From contig NZ_AOLI01000015.1 in the NCBI RefSeq assembly GCF_000336955.1, positions 1 through 62,065 of the forward strand: a stretch of 62,065 bases of DNA. The letters run 5' to 3'. Under the pieces are notes generated by a model. That model saw only the letters and a program-made list of their open reading frames with translations, was not told where the DNA came from and ran no database searches. Shown one piece after another: positions 1 through 8,905 of the stretch (position 1 is its first letter; each line of letters opens with the position of its first letter). The position numbers were made by a program, and so were the translations under genes. This DNA is from Haloferax larsenii JCM 13917. GTDB lineage: Archaea; Halobacteriota; Halobacteria; Halobacteriales; Haloferacaceae.

Positions 1-32
1 CCAGCCCGCTCAGAGATGTGTATAAGAGACAG
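1..32. other. Residual Tn5/Nextera transposase adapter (assembly artefact)
   Basis: Bases 14-32 read AGATGTGTATAAGAGACAG, the 19-bp Tn5 mosaic end used in Nextera libraries. Bases 1-13 do not clearly match either standard Nextera tail. Genomic sequence probably begins at base 33, where a reading frame of an ABC transporter ATPase is already under way. This marks a contig end and untrimmed reads, not biology. Confidence 0.93.
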
Positions 33-280
33 CTCCAGACCCAACGAATCGACCGACTGGGTGTTCGTTCCATCCACGCTGTCCCGCGGCGACGGCGGCG
101 TGCACCGAGCGCCGCCCCGAGTTCGAGGCGATTGGCGGCACCCGCGTTCGGTGCCTTCATGCACCGGATGCCACGAGCGACCGCGACAGTGACGACCACC
201 GTGGTGACGACCACCGCAGTGACGAACCCACCGAGAGAGCGGCTGACCAACCGGACATGACCAACGCAAACCGACCATGA
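33..280 (+). CDS. Peptide/nickel-type ABC transporter ATP-binding protein, C-terminal fragment
   Basis: The frame is open from the adapter junction to the TGA at 278-280. It contains TGCSFHPRCP, followed by AACTERRPEF and a later RVRCLH. This is the cysteine-rich C-terminal extension (oligo_HPY) that follows the ATPase domain in DppD/DppF/OppD/OppF proteins. A very acidic, Asp/His-rich tail of about 35 residues follows, as in many haloarchaeal proteins. The Walker motifs lie outside the contig. The stop overlaps the next start (ATGA at 277-280), so the downstream FAD oxidoreductase is probably translated from the same message. The substrate (peptide, nickel or other) cannot be told from the fragment. 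Confidence 0.8.
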
Positions 281-1005
281 CTGACAGCTCCAACACTGAG
301 ACGCCCGACAGCGACGACATCGCCATCGTCGGCGGCGGACCGGCCGGTTCGGCAGCTGGCGTCTTTCTGGCTCGCGCCGACTTCGACGTCCTCTGTTTCG
401 ACCACGGCCGCTCCGCGCTTCGGAAGTGCGCGTTCCTCGAAAACTATCTCGGCTTTCCGGCCGGTATCTCGCCAGCCGCATTCCGCGACCTGATGCACGA
501 GCACACCGACGCGGTCGGGTGTGAACGAGTCGAAACGGCGGTCGAACGAATCTCGAAGCACCCCTCCGGTGACGGATTCCGCGTTCACAGCCGAGATGCG
601 GCGTTCGACGTTCGCTACGTTCTCGCGACCTCGTGGGCCGAGACCGACTACCTCTCTCCGCTTGGTGTCGAGACTGTACAAGAGGAACACCCGGGCGATG
701 TCGAGGTAGTCGTAACCGACGACGACGGCGAGACCACCGTCGACGGGGTCTACGCCGCAGGTCGAATCACCGAAACGTATCATCAGGCGCTCGTGAACGC
801 CGGTGACGGAGCACGCGTCGCGCGGTCGATTATCGAGCGCGAGCGACCGGACTACTACAACGATTGGGTCGTTCCAGCGGGCTACTACGACCAGTTCGAC
901 AGGGCCGTTCCCGAGGGTGTCGAAGAAATCACGCACGACGAACGCCGCGACCGCGAGCAGCGTGCGACACGAGAGCTGGCTGCGTTCTTTTCTGACCGGG
1001 TGTAG
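277..1005 (+). CDS. FAD-dependent oxidoreductase, thioredoxin-reductase-like fold, coupled to an ABC transporter
   Basis: The protein has 242 residues. The N-terminus has the dinucleotide-binding motif VGGGPAGSAAG at about residues 19-29, then an acidic residue of the FAD-binding fold. A distinctive block RKCAFLENYLGFPAGI follows at about 48-63, and a second FAD-binding stretch VDGVYAAGRI lies near 155. There is no CxxC redox pair, so it is not a classical thioredoxin reductase. It is paralogous to the 308-residue protein at 29063-29989, which shares the same block but has a longer C-terminus. The four-base overlap with the upstream transporter gene suggests a role in processing the imported ligand. 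That role is inferred from context only. Confidence 0.78.
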   Translation: MTDSSNTETPDSDDIAIVGGGPAGSAAGVFLARADFDVLCFDHGRSALRKCAFLENYLGFPAGISPAAFRDLMHEHTDAVGCERVETAVERISKHPSGDGFRVHSRDAAFDVRYVLATSWAETDYLSPLGVETVQEEHPGDVEVVVTDDDGETTVDGVYAAGRITETYHQALVNAGDGARVARSIIERERPDYYNDWVVPAGYYDQFDRAVPEGVEEITHDERRDREQRATRELAAFFSDRV

Positions 1006-1058
1006 CGGGTTCAGCTGTCTCTATCGAAGGAACTCGTGTTGGTCGGTGCGTGAGTGTT

Positions 1059-1815
1059 GCTTTAATCCCAATCGGTTCGTCTGTAACAACCGCTCAGGTC
1101 CGACCCGTCGTCAGAGACGCTGCTTCAACCCAACTAGGGTTCGTCTGTAACAACAAGACGACGTCAAGGCCATGGTAAGCGCGTGGATGGCTTCAACCCA
1201 ACTAGGGTTCGTCTGTAACTACTTTGGGTGGTTGGGCACCCTAACCAAATATGAAGCTTCAACCCAACTAGGGTTCGTCTGTAACATGACGTGCTATCCG
1301 GTTCGTGGACATGGGACACCGCGCTTCAACCCAACTAGGGTTCGTCTGTAACCAACCCGCCCCGACCGAGAAGGCGACCGATTCTCGAAGCTTCAACCCA
1401 ACTAGGGTTCGTCTGTAACATGGCTGGGTCCGGCGCGTCGGTCGCGGCGTGTGGGCTTCAACCCAACTAGGGTTCGTCTGTAACCGGACGAGGACTCAGA
1501 CCCTGCCTCTGACACGGGGGATGCTTCAACCCAACTAGGGTTCGTCTGTAACGACTCATCATGAGTGAGTTCCCCACCGACGAGTACGGGCTTCAACCCA
1601 ACTAGGGTTCGTCTGTAACCCGCCGAATCCGCTCATCGAGGCGGACACGACAGTCGCTTCAACCCAACTAGGGTTCGTCTGTAACTCTCCGACGCCGCCG
1701 AATTCCCACGCAACAACGACGCTTCAACCCAACTAGGGTTCGTCTGTAACTCTCCGCAAAGTCGGTTGAGTCTATCCGGGTTGACGCTTCAACCCAACTA
1801 GGGTTCGTCTGTAAC
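1059..1815 (-). CRISPR. CRISPR array, 12 repeats and 11 spacers, haloarchaeal type I-B-like repeat
   Basis: Eleven identical 30-bp repeats start at 1122, 1190, 1256, 1323, 1390, 1455, 1523, 1590, 1656, 1721 and 1786. On the plus strand each begins GCTTCAACCCAACTAGGG and ends TTCGTCTGTAAC. A degenerate 29-bp copy lies at 1059-1087. Spacers are 34-38 bp. On the minus strand the repeat begins GTTACAGACGAACCC and ends GTTGAAGC, which resembles the 8-nt crRNA 5' handle of haloarchaeal I-B systems. The degenerate copy at the low end marks the leader-distal side, so transcription is probably leftward from about 1816. No cas gene is in the window. Confidence 0.97.
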
Positions 1816-2037
1816 CATGGCCAATATGGCCACCACAGCCCCCCTACACCCCGTTCCCACTCAAGTGTTTCCGTCGACCCCCAATCACCCCCAAACCCCC
1901 GGGGGGTCGACAGAGAGCGCAGACGTTTTTCACGGGTGTCGGTCCCTGCTAACCCCACCAGCAGGCTCGCAGCCAGCCACACACGACAAAAATCCGTCAA
2001 CCTAACTGCCCTGAGTCAGAAGCCAACCCAACCTCCA
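1816..2037 (-). promoter_or_regulatory. Probable CRISPR leader region
   Basis: This 222-bp non-coding stretch abuts the last intact repeat, on the side where new spacers should be added given the repeat orientation. It contains C-rich runs on the plus strand (for example around 1838-1905) and a CCCCCGGGGGG tract near 1897. No convincing gene is seen. An open frame starting at 1936 runs through into the next gene, but its N-terminal part reads as non-coding. The leader assignment rests on position and on repeat decay at the opposite end. Confidence 0.5.
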
Positions 2038-3363
2038 ATGCAGTTCACCGACGGCGAGAAACGACGGGGCCGCCTCATCGCGTTGGCGGCGCTCAATGCG
2101 GTTCCACTAGTTGGTGTCGTCGCGCTCGACTGGTCGCTCGTCGCGCTCCTGACGGTCTACTGGATCGAACTCGGGGTTCGGCTTGCGTTTGCTGGACTCG
2201 AAGCCCTGTTCGCGGAGCGAAAGCCCGACTACGACGCAAACGGGTTTTCGTGGCTGCTGACCGGTGCGCTCTCCGAGAAGCGTGGGAGCATCCCCATTCC
2301 GGTTCTCCCGCTGTCGATTCAGATTGCGAACATTCCGGGAACTGTGATCACACTCCTCATCGCCGGCGTGATGTGGCTCTTCGCTGGTGGTGTCGGCGTC
2401 GGTGGGGTCGGTGAGGCCACGGGTGCGACTCTGGAGGGCGCTGCGGCGACCTCTGCTGGACTGGGCATCGTTGGCGTGACGATTGGCCGGGGCGTCGAGG
2501 CGGGTAGCTACTTCGTCACCGCGGAATACGAAGATGTCTCGGCCCACGAGCCACTCCGGGCGGCACTCATGTCCGTGGTGGGGCTCGGTTCAGCACTGTT
2601 CGTCGGTGGTGGATTCGTCATCGCGGGCGCACCGGCCACGTTCGTCTTGGCTGCTGTGTTCGCCGTGAAGTTGCTCGCAGATATCGTCGACGTCTACAGG
2701 GACCGACTGGAAGCATACGACGAGCAGTCGGCGGTCGAACTCGGATTCGACAGAGAGTGTCCGCGTTGGGAGCCAATCGACACTGAACTCGATTCGGTTC
2801 CGACGACAGTGCGCCCGAACCGGTCGGCGTTGTTCGTCGACGGAATCGTCCGGGGGGTTCGGTCACCGGCAGCACTGGTGCCAATCGGACTTCTCGTCGT
2901 CGTCGGGCTGCTTAGCGCTATGACCTCCGGTGGCTGGCCACCTGGCCTATTCGGGATTCTCGCAGCGGTGGTGGGCGGAATATTCGCGACGCTCGGCATC
3001 GTCGACCGACTGTGCCGGTATCTGTGTATGGAGTACCGAGTCGCCGATGCCGTCGTCGGTTCCGACCGTCTGTTCGGGCCGCAGTGGCGACTGTCACCCG
3101 AGCAACTCGCCGACGCAGACCGGACTCGAACCGTGGCTGACCGAGTATTCGGAACCGAAACAATCCGTCTCGACGTCGACGACCGCCCGATTAGGCTGCC
3201 ACACCTCCCTCGGGATACTGCTGGGCGTCTGGAACAGGATGTAACGCAGACGCACGACGATGCCCGAAGTACCCAGGCCGAAGAAGGAAGTACACAGGGC
3301 GAAGCACGAAGTACCCAGGGCGAAGAAGAAGCACCCAGGACGAAGCCCGAAGCACGAAAGTAA
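2038..3363 (+). CDS. Haloarchaeal multipass membrane protein (DUF6498-like)
   Basis: The protein has about 441 residues. I chose the ATG at 2038, which gives MQFTDGEKRRGRLIAL followed at once by a membrane segment; the longer frame from 1936 would run into the CRISPR leader. Several hydrophobic segments follow, near residues 13-60, 95-120, 130-150, 175-215 and 285-330. Sequence around WSLVALLTVYWIELG resembles the DUF6498 family, whose function is unknown. The last 35 residues are a low-complexity tail built on repeated STQxE units (3250-3360). Nothing in the sequence points to a substrate, and no operon partner is evident. Confidence 0.75.
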   Translation: MQFTDGEKRRGRLIALAALNAVPLVGVVALDWSLVALLTVYWIELGVRLAFAGLEALFAERKPDYDANGFSWLLTGALSEKRGSIPIPVLPLSIQIANIPGTVITLLIAGVMWLFAGGVGVGGVGEATGATLEGAAATSAGLGIVGVTIGRGVEAGSYFVTAEYEDVSAHEPLRAALMSVVGLGSALFVGGGFVIAGAPATFVLAAVFAVKLLADIVDVYRDRLEAYDEQSAVELGFDRECPRWEPIDTELDSVPTTVRPNRSALFVDGIVRGVRSPAALVPIGLLVVVGLLSAMTSGGWPPGLFGILAAVVGGIFATLGIVDRLCRYLCMEYRVADAVVGSDRLFGPQWRLSPEQLADADRTRTVADRVFGTETIRLDVDDRPIRLPHLPRDTAGRLEQDVTQTHDDARSTQAEEGSTQGEARSTQGEEEAPRTKPEARK

Positions 3364-3618
3364 ACAACTGACGACTGCCATCTCACACGGTAGCGACCGT
3401 TTCGGCAGGTATCGACCGTATCAACCGGTGAGTATATACTCTTTTAATTCAATCTCAGATTATGAGTATATTTTATCAGTTTTGGATACGGCACACTCAA
3501 TATGGATGGCTGCGCCGCTTTGCGACGCCCCGGACGAAGGCAGCAGCGGAACGTCTCCTGCGACGTGTCTCAGAGACGACACCGCGCCTACACACCGTCG
3601 ATACGCGGGGTGGCCTGA
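3364..3618. other. Intergenic region with AT-rich palindrome
   Basis: No gene is evident in these 255 bp. An AT-rich patch at about 3428-3490 contains the perfect 12-bp palindrome GAGTATATACTC (3430-3441). The half GAGTATA occurs again at about 3464. This is a plausible promoter or operator for the beta-helix gene that starts at 3619, about 180 bp away, but no regulator is identifiable. Confidence 0.4.
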
Positions 3619-6600
3619 TTGACTAGCGCGACTGGTGCGTGGACGCGACGAGCACTGAGCGTCCTCCTGGTCGTGACACTGGTCACGTCGCTCGTCGCCC
3701 CGGTAGCGGTCGCTGAAACCACGGCCGACACCACGTTCGTCGAGTCGGATATCACGGAGGATACGACGTGGTCGCCGGACGATGGTCCCTATCGGATTAT
3801 TCAAGATATCCACGTCGAACCCGGTGCCACGCTGACGATACGCCCCGGGACGAACGTGCAACTCGCCGAGCAGATTACGCTCTCTGTGGATGGCTCGCTC
3901 TCTGTGAATGGCACCGAGGACAGTCCGGTGACGATTTCACGGTCGGATGGGGCCGACGCCGAGCGTCGGTGGGCGAGTATTCGATACAACGGCACGGACT
4001 TGTCTCGCCTCGAAATACGAAATGCGACGGTAGAGGGGGGAACGAGCGGTATTACTGTGGACAGTTCGGATGGGTCGATTACAATCGTTGATTCGACGCT
4101 TCGGGACTTTGCAGCAGCGGGGCTCTCGGTCGACGATACCGCTGTGACACCTTCTATCACGGCCAAACGGTCGGTGTTCCGGGAAATCGATGGACACGCG
4201 ATTCGGGCGAGTCCGTCGATGGGGGCGACCGGAGACGTGTCACTGAGAGCGTCACCGAATGGGCGTGAGGAAAGTTCGGTACACACGTTCTCGCTCGACG
4301 CCGGCGTTGGTGTCGCGTTCGATACGGTCGCGTTACAGTATCCTGACGATGGGTCGGTCGAAAACGTCGACGCACAGAGCATCGAGCGTATCGGACTCGA
4401 CCGCAGCCGAAATGGCAGTATCGAGCGGTCCTTCTCTCAGTTCGTCACTGGCGTCTCAGTGAAGGACAACCGACTGGAAATCTCGTTCTCCCGACCCGTT
4501 CGCATCCCGAGCGACGGGCGGTTCATCGTCGAATACGAAGACGCGGTCAACCCACCGACGCGGGGAGTCTATCCAGTCGCGGTCGACCTGCGAAAAGGAA
4601 CCATCTCACAGCTCTCTGACGGCGTGCAGGCCTCGCTCGCCGTCGGCGATTTCACGTCACCGGTCGACAGACGCACAGCGTCGGGAACGCGTGTACAGCA
4701 CCTCACCGTTCGCGGGTCGACGTTCAGCCAAATCGACGGGAACGGTATCTTCGCCGCTGCCGATTCGGTTCGTCAGTTCTGGTTGGTAGATAACCAGATA
4801 GACCGGACCAGCGGGAGTGGCGTTGTAATCCGCGCTGCGCGAAGCGAGACGAATCTCTGGTACAACGAGATTTCGGCTCGTGACGCTGGCATTCAGCTCG
4901 ATGCCAAGTCTCACCTGTCGTCGACGGCGGTGAAAAACCGGATTCACGACGCCCGGACCGGCATTCGGGTTCACCAATCGGGCGCACACCCCTCCGGGGA
5001 GGCATCGCTTTCGGTCCGCGAGAACACGGTGACGAACAACACTGGCCACGGAGTCGGAATCACCGCACGCAGCACGAAACTCGAATTCGGGTTCGTCAAC
5101 AACACGATACGCGACAACGGACGCGACAGCGTCCACGCCACAGCGTGGGTGACGAGAGGAAGCCATCTCCGTGGCAATCTGCTCGAAGCGAACGGCGACG
5201 ATGGGTTCGACCTCGACGGGACTGGCGTGACGAAGCTCACGCTAGCGAACAACCATGTCGCGGGGAATGCCGACGCAGGGCTAGCGGTCCAGACGGGGGC
5301 GGCAGCGCGCGAAATCACCATTCGCAACAACACGGTGAAGGATGGTGCCGGTCACGGTGTCGTCGTTCGGTCTGACCTGCTCGTCCATCAGGCCGACGTC
5401 AGCGAGAATCGGCTGGCGAACAACGCCGGGTCTGGACTGCTCGTTGCCAGTCCGATAACACACCGTGGCAACCTCACGGTTGCGAACAACACTATCGCCG
5501 CCAACTCCTATGGTGTCGTCGTCCGCGGGGTAATCGAGACCGCCGTTCGAGAGAACGACATCGTCTTCAACACGAATGCGTTCGCCGACCCTGTTCCGGT
5601 CGAAGACGTCACCCCGGGCACGGGGGTGTACGTGGCCGAAGGGGCGGCAGGTGCAATCGTCAATCAGGCAGAGACGTCGATTCCGCTCGAAGAACTCGTG
5701 GCCAACCCCGAGTTGACCGAGGACCTCGTGGTGGCTCGACTCTGGGAAGACACGGTCGTCGTCCTGCGGACAGACGGACAGAGCCACATCCGGCCTGCGG
5801 ACGCGAGTGCGCTCTCGATTCGCCAAGTGACCGGGACGCTCCCGAGCGAAATCGGGATTCAAAAGACTGCTGAGGGAAGACAGAGCCACCTCATCGCCAA
5901 CAACAGTATCTACGGCCACAGACGCGGGCTGACCGTGGATATCGAGCCTCTCATCAGCGCGAACACGACGGCTCGAATCGTCGTCGACCAGCTTCGGACC
6001 GTCGAGGCCGAATCCAACTATTGGGGTGCCGAGAGCGGCCCGTACCACTCCTCGATTCTGCCGGCTGGCGATGGCAACCCCGTCGTCACCGAGCGCGGCT
6101 GGGTCGACTTCACGCCGTTCCGAACCGCTGCACCGGGGCCGACCTACGAACGCCCGATTTCACGCATCGAGGCACCGGCGACAGCGCCCGCGACGAGCCG
6201 ACTCGGCGTCTCGGGTGCTTCCTCGACGAGCTCCCAACCACCCATCTCCCAGTATCACTTCGTCGTGAATGGCACCCCACACTCGGCACAATCCTCACCG
6301 GGTCTCGTCCTCACGATGCCCAATCAGTCGCTCGAAGTCGAGTTGGGGGTCGAAGACCGACTCGGTATCGACAGCGAGACCGTTGCGACGGCGACCGTCG
6401 ACGCGGTGGAGGCGACAGCGACGACCGCACCGACGACGACATCGACTGGGGTGGCGACGACACAGCAGGCGCAATCACCGACACCGTCTGATAGTGGGCT
6501 CTTCGCCGGGGGTGGACGCGGGGGCGGTGGCCTCTCCGCCATCTTAGGCTCGGTCTGGGGTCTGCTCGGAGGCGCACTCTATCTGGGTGCGTTGTTGCTC

Positions 6601-6807
6601 GGTGGGCACGGGATGGCGCTGACCTTACAAAATCGCTCCCCACCGGTCAGTGGCCTCCGAATACAGGGTCTCGCGGCGGCTGGTGTCCTCGTCTGGCTCG
6701 TCGGTGGACTCCTCAGCGTTGGCTCGTTGGTCGGTATCGGGCTCGTCGCGGCAGCCTCGTGGGGCGGTCTCACCGGGGTCGCATACGTGCTCGCCACGCG
6801 AGGGTGA
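3619..6807 (+). CDS. Secreted, membrane-anchored right-handed parallel beta-helix protein
   Basis: The protein has 1062 residues. The only nearby start is TTG at 3619, directly after an in-frame stop. It gives a Sec-type signal: RRALSVLLVVTLVTSL, then a cleavage-like APVAVAETT. The body has many PbH1/NosD-like turns with Asn-rich motifs such as NNTI, VNNTIRDN and ANNTIAANSYG (about residues 110-820), typical of extracellular parallel beta-helices. A Pro/Thr/Ser-rich linker (about 910-965) leads to Gly-rich sequence and about three C-terminal membrane segments (about 975-1060). It is likely a cell-surface carbohydrate-binding or adhesion-type protein. The TTG start is less certain than the frame. 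Confidence 0.82.
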   Translation: MTSATGAWTRRALSVLLVVTLVTSLVAPVAVAETTADTTFVESDITEDTTWSPDDGPYRIIQDIHVEPGATLTIRPGTNVQLAEQITLSVDGSLSVNGTEDSPVTISRSDGADAERRWASIRYNGTDLSRLEIRNATVEGGTSGITVDSSDGSITIVDSTLRDFAAAGLSVDDTAVTPSITAKRSVFREIDGHAIRASPSMGATGDVSLRASPNGREESSVHTFSLDAGVGVAFDTVALQYPDDGSVENVDAQSIERIGLDRSRNGSIERSFSQFVTGVSVKDNRLEISFSRPVRIPSDGRFIVEYEDAVNPPTRGVYPVAVDLRKGTISQLSDGVQASLAVGDFTSPVDRRTASGTRVQHLTVRGSTFSQIDGNGIFAAADSVRQFWLVDNQIDRTSGSGVVIRAARSETNLWYNEISARDAGIQLDAKSHLSSTAVKNRIHDARTGIRVHQSGAHPSGEASLSVRENTVTNNTGHGVGITARSTKLEFGFVNNTIRDNGRDSVHATAWVTRGSHLRGNLLEANGDDGFDLDGTGVTKLTLANNHVAGNADAGLAVQTGAAAREITIRNNTVKDGAGHGVVVRSDLLVHQADVSENRLANNAGSGLLVASPITHRGNLTVANNTIAANSYGVVVRGVIETAVRENDIVFNTNAFADPVPVEDVTPGTGVYVAEGAAGAIVNQAETSIPLEELVANPELTEDLVVARLWEDTVVVLRTDGQSHIRPADASALSIRQVTGTLPSEIGIQKTAEGRQSHLIANNSIYGHRRGLTVDIEPLISANTTARIVVDQLRTVEAESNYWGAESGPYHSSILPAGDGNPVVTERGWVDFTPFRTAAPGPTYERPISRIEAPATAPATSRLGVSGASSTSSQPPISQYHFVVNGTPHSAQSSPGLVLTMPNQSLEVELGVEDRLGIDSETVATATVDAVEATATTAPTTTSTGVATTQQAQSPTPSDSGLFAGGGRGGGGLSAILGSVWGLLGGALYLGALLLGGHGMALTLQNRSPPVSGLRIQGLAAAGVLVWLVGGLLSVGSLVGIGLVAAASWGGLTGVAYVLATRG

Positions 6808-6849
6808 CACTGGGGAAGGACTATCGTCTTCTCTGTGCTATGTTCACGT

Positions 6850-7362
6850 ATGACTATCCGACCTGCGACCGAAGCCGATACCGGTGCCATTCTCCGGGTA
6901 GCAGAGCAGTCGTGGAAACACGACTACCCGGAAATTTTGACGCGCGAGACAGCCGAGACGGCCGCCTCTGACTGGTATACCGCCGAGCAGGTTACAGCAG
7001 AACTCCACAAGAGTCAAGCGCAGATTCTCGTTGCGGAACGCGGAGAGACGGTCGTCGGGTTTGCACACACGACTTGGAATTACACCGAACGAGAGGGGTA
7101 CATCCTCCGAATTTACGTCGACCCCGACCACCGTCGTGAGGGTATCGGACGGGCGTTGCTCCAAGCGGCTCTCTCCGACCTCGACGAGAAGGGAATCGAC
7201 CAAATCAACGCGATGGTCCTCGTCGCAAACGAGCCTGGAAACGACTTTTACGAACAGTTCGGGTTCGAACACGCCGACGAGCGTGAGACCACTATCGGCG
7301 ACAAGCTATATCCCGAAAACAGGTACGTGCTCGAACGCCCGTTCGAACTCGATGCTGACTGA
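6850..7362 (+). CDS. GNAT family N-acetyltransferase
   Basis: The protein has 170 residues. I placed the start at the ATG at 6850 (MTIRPATEADTGAI), the usual first strand of GNAT proteins, rather than the GTG or TTG codons upstream. The acetyl-CoA-binding motif appears as VDPDHRREGIGRALL at about residues 90-105. A later motif VLVANEPGNDFYEQFGFE matches the alpha4/beta7 region. The acceptor cannot be inferred; small molecules and protein N-termini are both possible. It lies 42 bp after the beta-helix gene. Confidence 0.88.
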   Translation: MTIRPATEADTGAILRVAEQSWKHDYPEILTRETAETAASDWYTAEQVTAELHKSQAQILVAERGETVVGFAHTTWNYTEREGYILRIYVDPDHRREGIGRALLQAALSDLDEKGIDQINAMVLVANEPGNDFYEQFGFEHADERETTIGDKLYPENRYVLERPFELDAD

Positions 7363-7372
7363 CCGGGCCTGT

Positions 7373-7747
7373 TTACCAACGGTCCCGAAAGAGGTTGTTC
7401 AGCGATTCGATGTCTCGGCGGCCGTACGGCGTCAGTTTCGCGCCGACTTTCCGTCGCCACTCGGGCGTGACCTGTGAGTCCGAAAGCAGTTCACGCAACC
7501 GGGCGTTCAACTTTCGTCCTGCCGGGTCGAAGTCGGTGAGAATGACAACCTCTTCGTCGATTCGAGTCGCAAACGGGACCAGCCCTCCGGCCTCCGAGCA
7601 GGTGTAGATTCGTTTCTCGAAACCTGCGGCTCGAAGCCCGCGTCGGTCGTTTTCCCCCTCGACGATGGCGGCGTCGACAGCTCTACTCATCTCTTGAATC
7701 AATTCGAGAAGCTCCTGCCGCCAGGCTGCGTGCTCTCGGTACGTCAC
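7373..7747 (-). CDS. Small Toprim-domain protein
   Basis: The protein has about 124 residues if it starts at the GTG at 7747 (reading MTYREHAAWRQELL). A longer frame reaches 7816 but adds sequence that does not look conserved. The Toprim signature is clear: AAIVEGENDRRGLRAAGF with the catalytic Glu, then VVILTDFDPAGRKL with the DxD-like acidic pair. These metal-binding motifs occur in primases, topoisomerases, OLD nucleases and RNase M5. This stand-alone haloarchaeal version probably acts on nucleic acid, but its exact role is unknown. It is convergent with the acetyltransferase gene. Confidence 0.8.
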   Translation of the reverse strand: MTYREHAAWRQELLELIQEMSRAVDAAIVEGENDRRGLRAAGFEKRIYTCSEAGGLVPFATRIDEEVVILTDFDPAGRKLNARLRELLSDSQVTPEWRRKVGAKLTPYGRRDIESLNNLFRDRW

Positions 7748-7867
7748 GACACGCAGTCTAGGTGGCGAGCACGCGAGTACTTCACGGTGGAACCGAGGCT
7801 CCGTCACTCGCCCCAAAGGTGTAGTCGAACTGAAACGCTGAAGTGGAGTGTCTGACTACCTTATGGC

Positions 7868-8905
7868 ATGCAGTGGGAACCCGACCGAGCCCTCCAAGCC
7901 CGCATGGCACTCGCCATTCTCCTGTTGGCGGTTCTGCCGCTCGCGTTCGTGTACACGCTCAGTTGGGCATTTACTCACGTTATCGTCCCGCTCGCTGCGG
8001 TCCTTTTCGAGGCCCAAATCGACTGGCAACTGACGGTGAGTCTCCCGGTTATCTTCGCCCTGACGCTCGGTGGTTTGGGCGTGCAGTATCTGTTCGCCGA
8101 CCGATTCGCGTTACGCTCGGTCGGGGCGTCACACGTCACTGCTGCGGACTATCCGGGCCTCCACTCGCGACTCCAGCGTCTCTCCCAACAGGTCGGCCTC
8201 ACGACACCGAAACTCGCCGTCTCACCCTCTTCGGTCCCGAATGCGTTCGCGACGGGACGGTCACAGTCGGCAGCGACCGTGGTCGTCACCGAAGGACTCC
8301 TCGAAACGCTCGACGGCGACGAACTCGACGCCGTGCTCGCACACGAGATTGCCCACGTGAAGAACCGCGATGCGGTCGTGATGTCCGTCGCATACCTGCT
8401 TCCCTCGTTTACCTACGCCGTCGCCGTCACGGCTTACACGCTCCTCGGTGGACTGTGGAACGTCGTCGGTCACTTCCACCACAGCGATAGCGACGATATC
8501 AGACCACTGCTCGCAGTAATCGTCCTGTTTGTCGTCTCTGCGTTGCTCACGATTCTCATCTCCGCCCTGTTCTGGATTGGCAGCTTTCTGTTGTTCCGGT
8601 TGCTCTCGCAGTATCGTGAACGCGCGGCCGACCGTGGCGCTGCCCAAATCACCGGGAACCCACTCGCACTCGCGAATGCGCTGGCCGAAATCGACGAGAC
8701 GATGCCCACGATACCCGACCGCGACCTCCGTGAAATCGACGGCGGCGTCGAGGCGCTCTACATCGCCCCGTTAGATACGCCGATGTTCACCGACGGTGAC
8801 GACGCGCTCATCAGCCGCGACATCTTTCCCGAGAGCCACCCACAGACCCGTGACCGCATCGCGTATCTGAAAGGACTTGCAGCGGAGTCCGAAGCGGTCG
8901 CATAA
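7868..8905 (+). CDS. htpX: M48 family membrane metalloprotease HtpX
   Basis: The protein has 345 residues. Two N-terminal membrane segments (about 15-75) precede the zinc-protease motif AHEIAHVKNRD (HExxH) near residue 160. Two further hydrophobic segments follow at about 175-195 and 215-245. The third zinc ligand is expected in the region ERAADRGAA. HtpX-type enzymes degrade misfolded membrane proteins at the cytoplasmic face. The last codons, including the stop, are duplicated immediately downstream (see the repeat at 8884-8934). Confidence 0.93.
   Translation: MQWEPDRALQARMALAILLLAVLPLAFVYTLSWAFTHVIVPLAAVLFEAQIDWQLTVSLPVIFALTLGGLGVQYLFADRFALRSVGASHVTAADYPGLHSRLQRLSQQVGLTTPKLAVSPSSVPNAFATGRSQSAATVVVTEGLLETLDGDELDAVLAHEIAHVKNRDAVVMSVAYLLPSFTYAVAVTAYTLLGGLWNVVGHFHHSDSDDIRPLLAVIVLFVVSALLTILISALFWIGSFLLFRLLSQYRERAADRGAAQITGNPLALANALAEIDETMPTIPDRDLREIDGGVEALYIAPLDTPMFTDGDDALISRDIFPESHPQTRDRIAYLKGLAAESEAVA

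Noticed and set aside
18..260. An 80-codon open frame starting within the adapter
   Set aside because: It begins in artificial sequence, and the competing frame encodes a clear ABC-transporter C-terminal domain.
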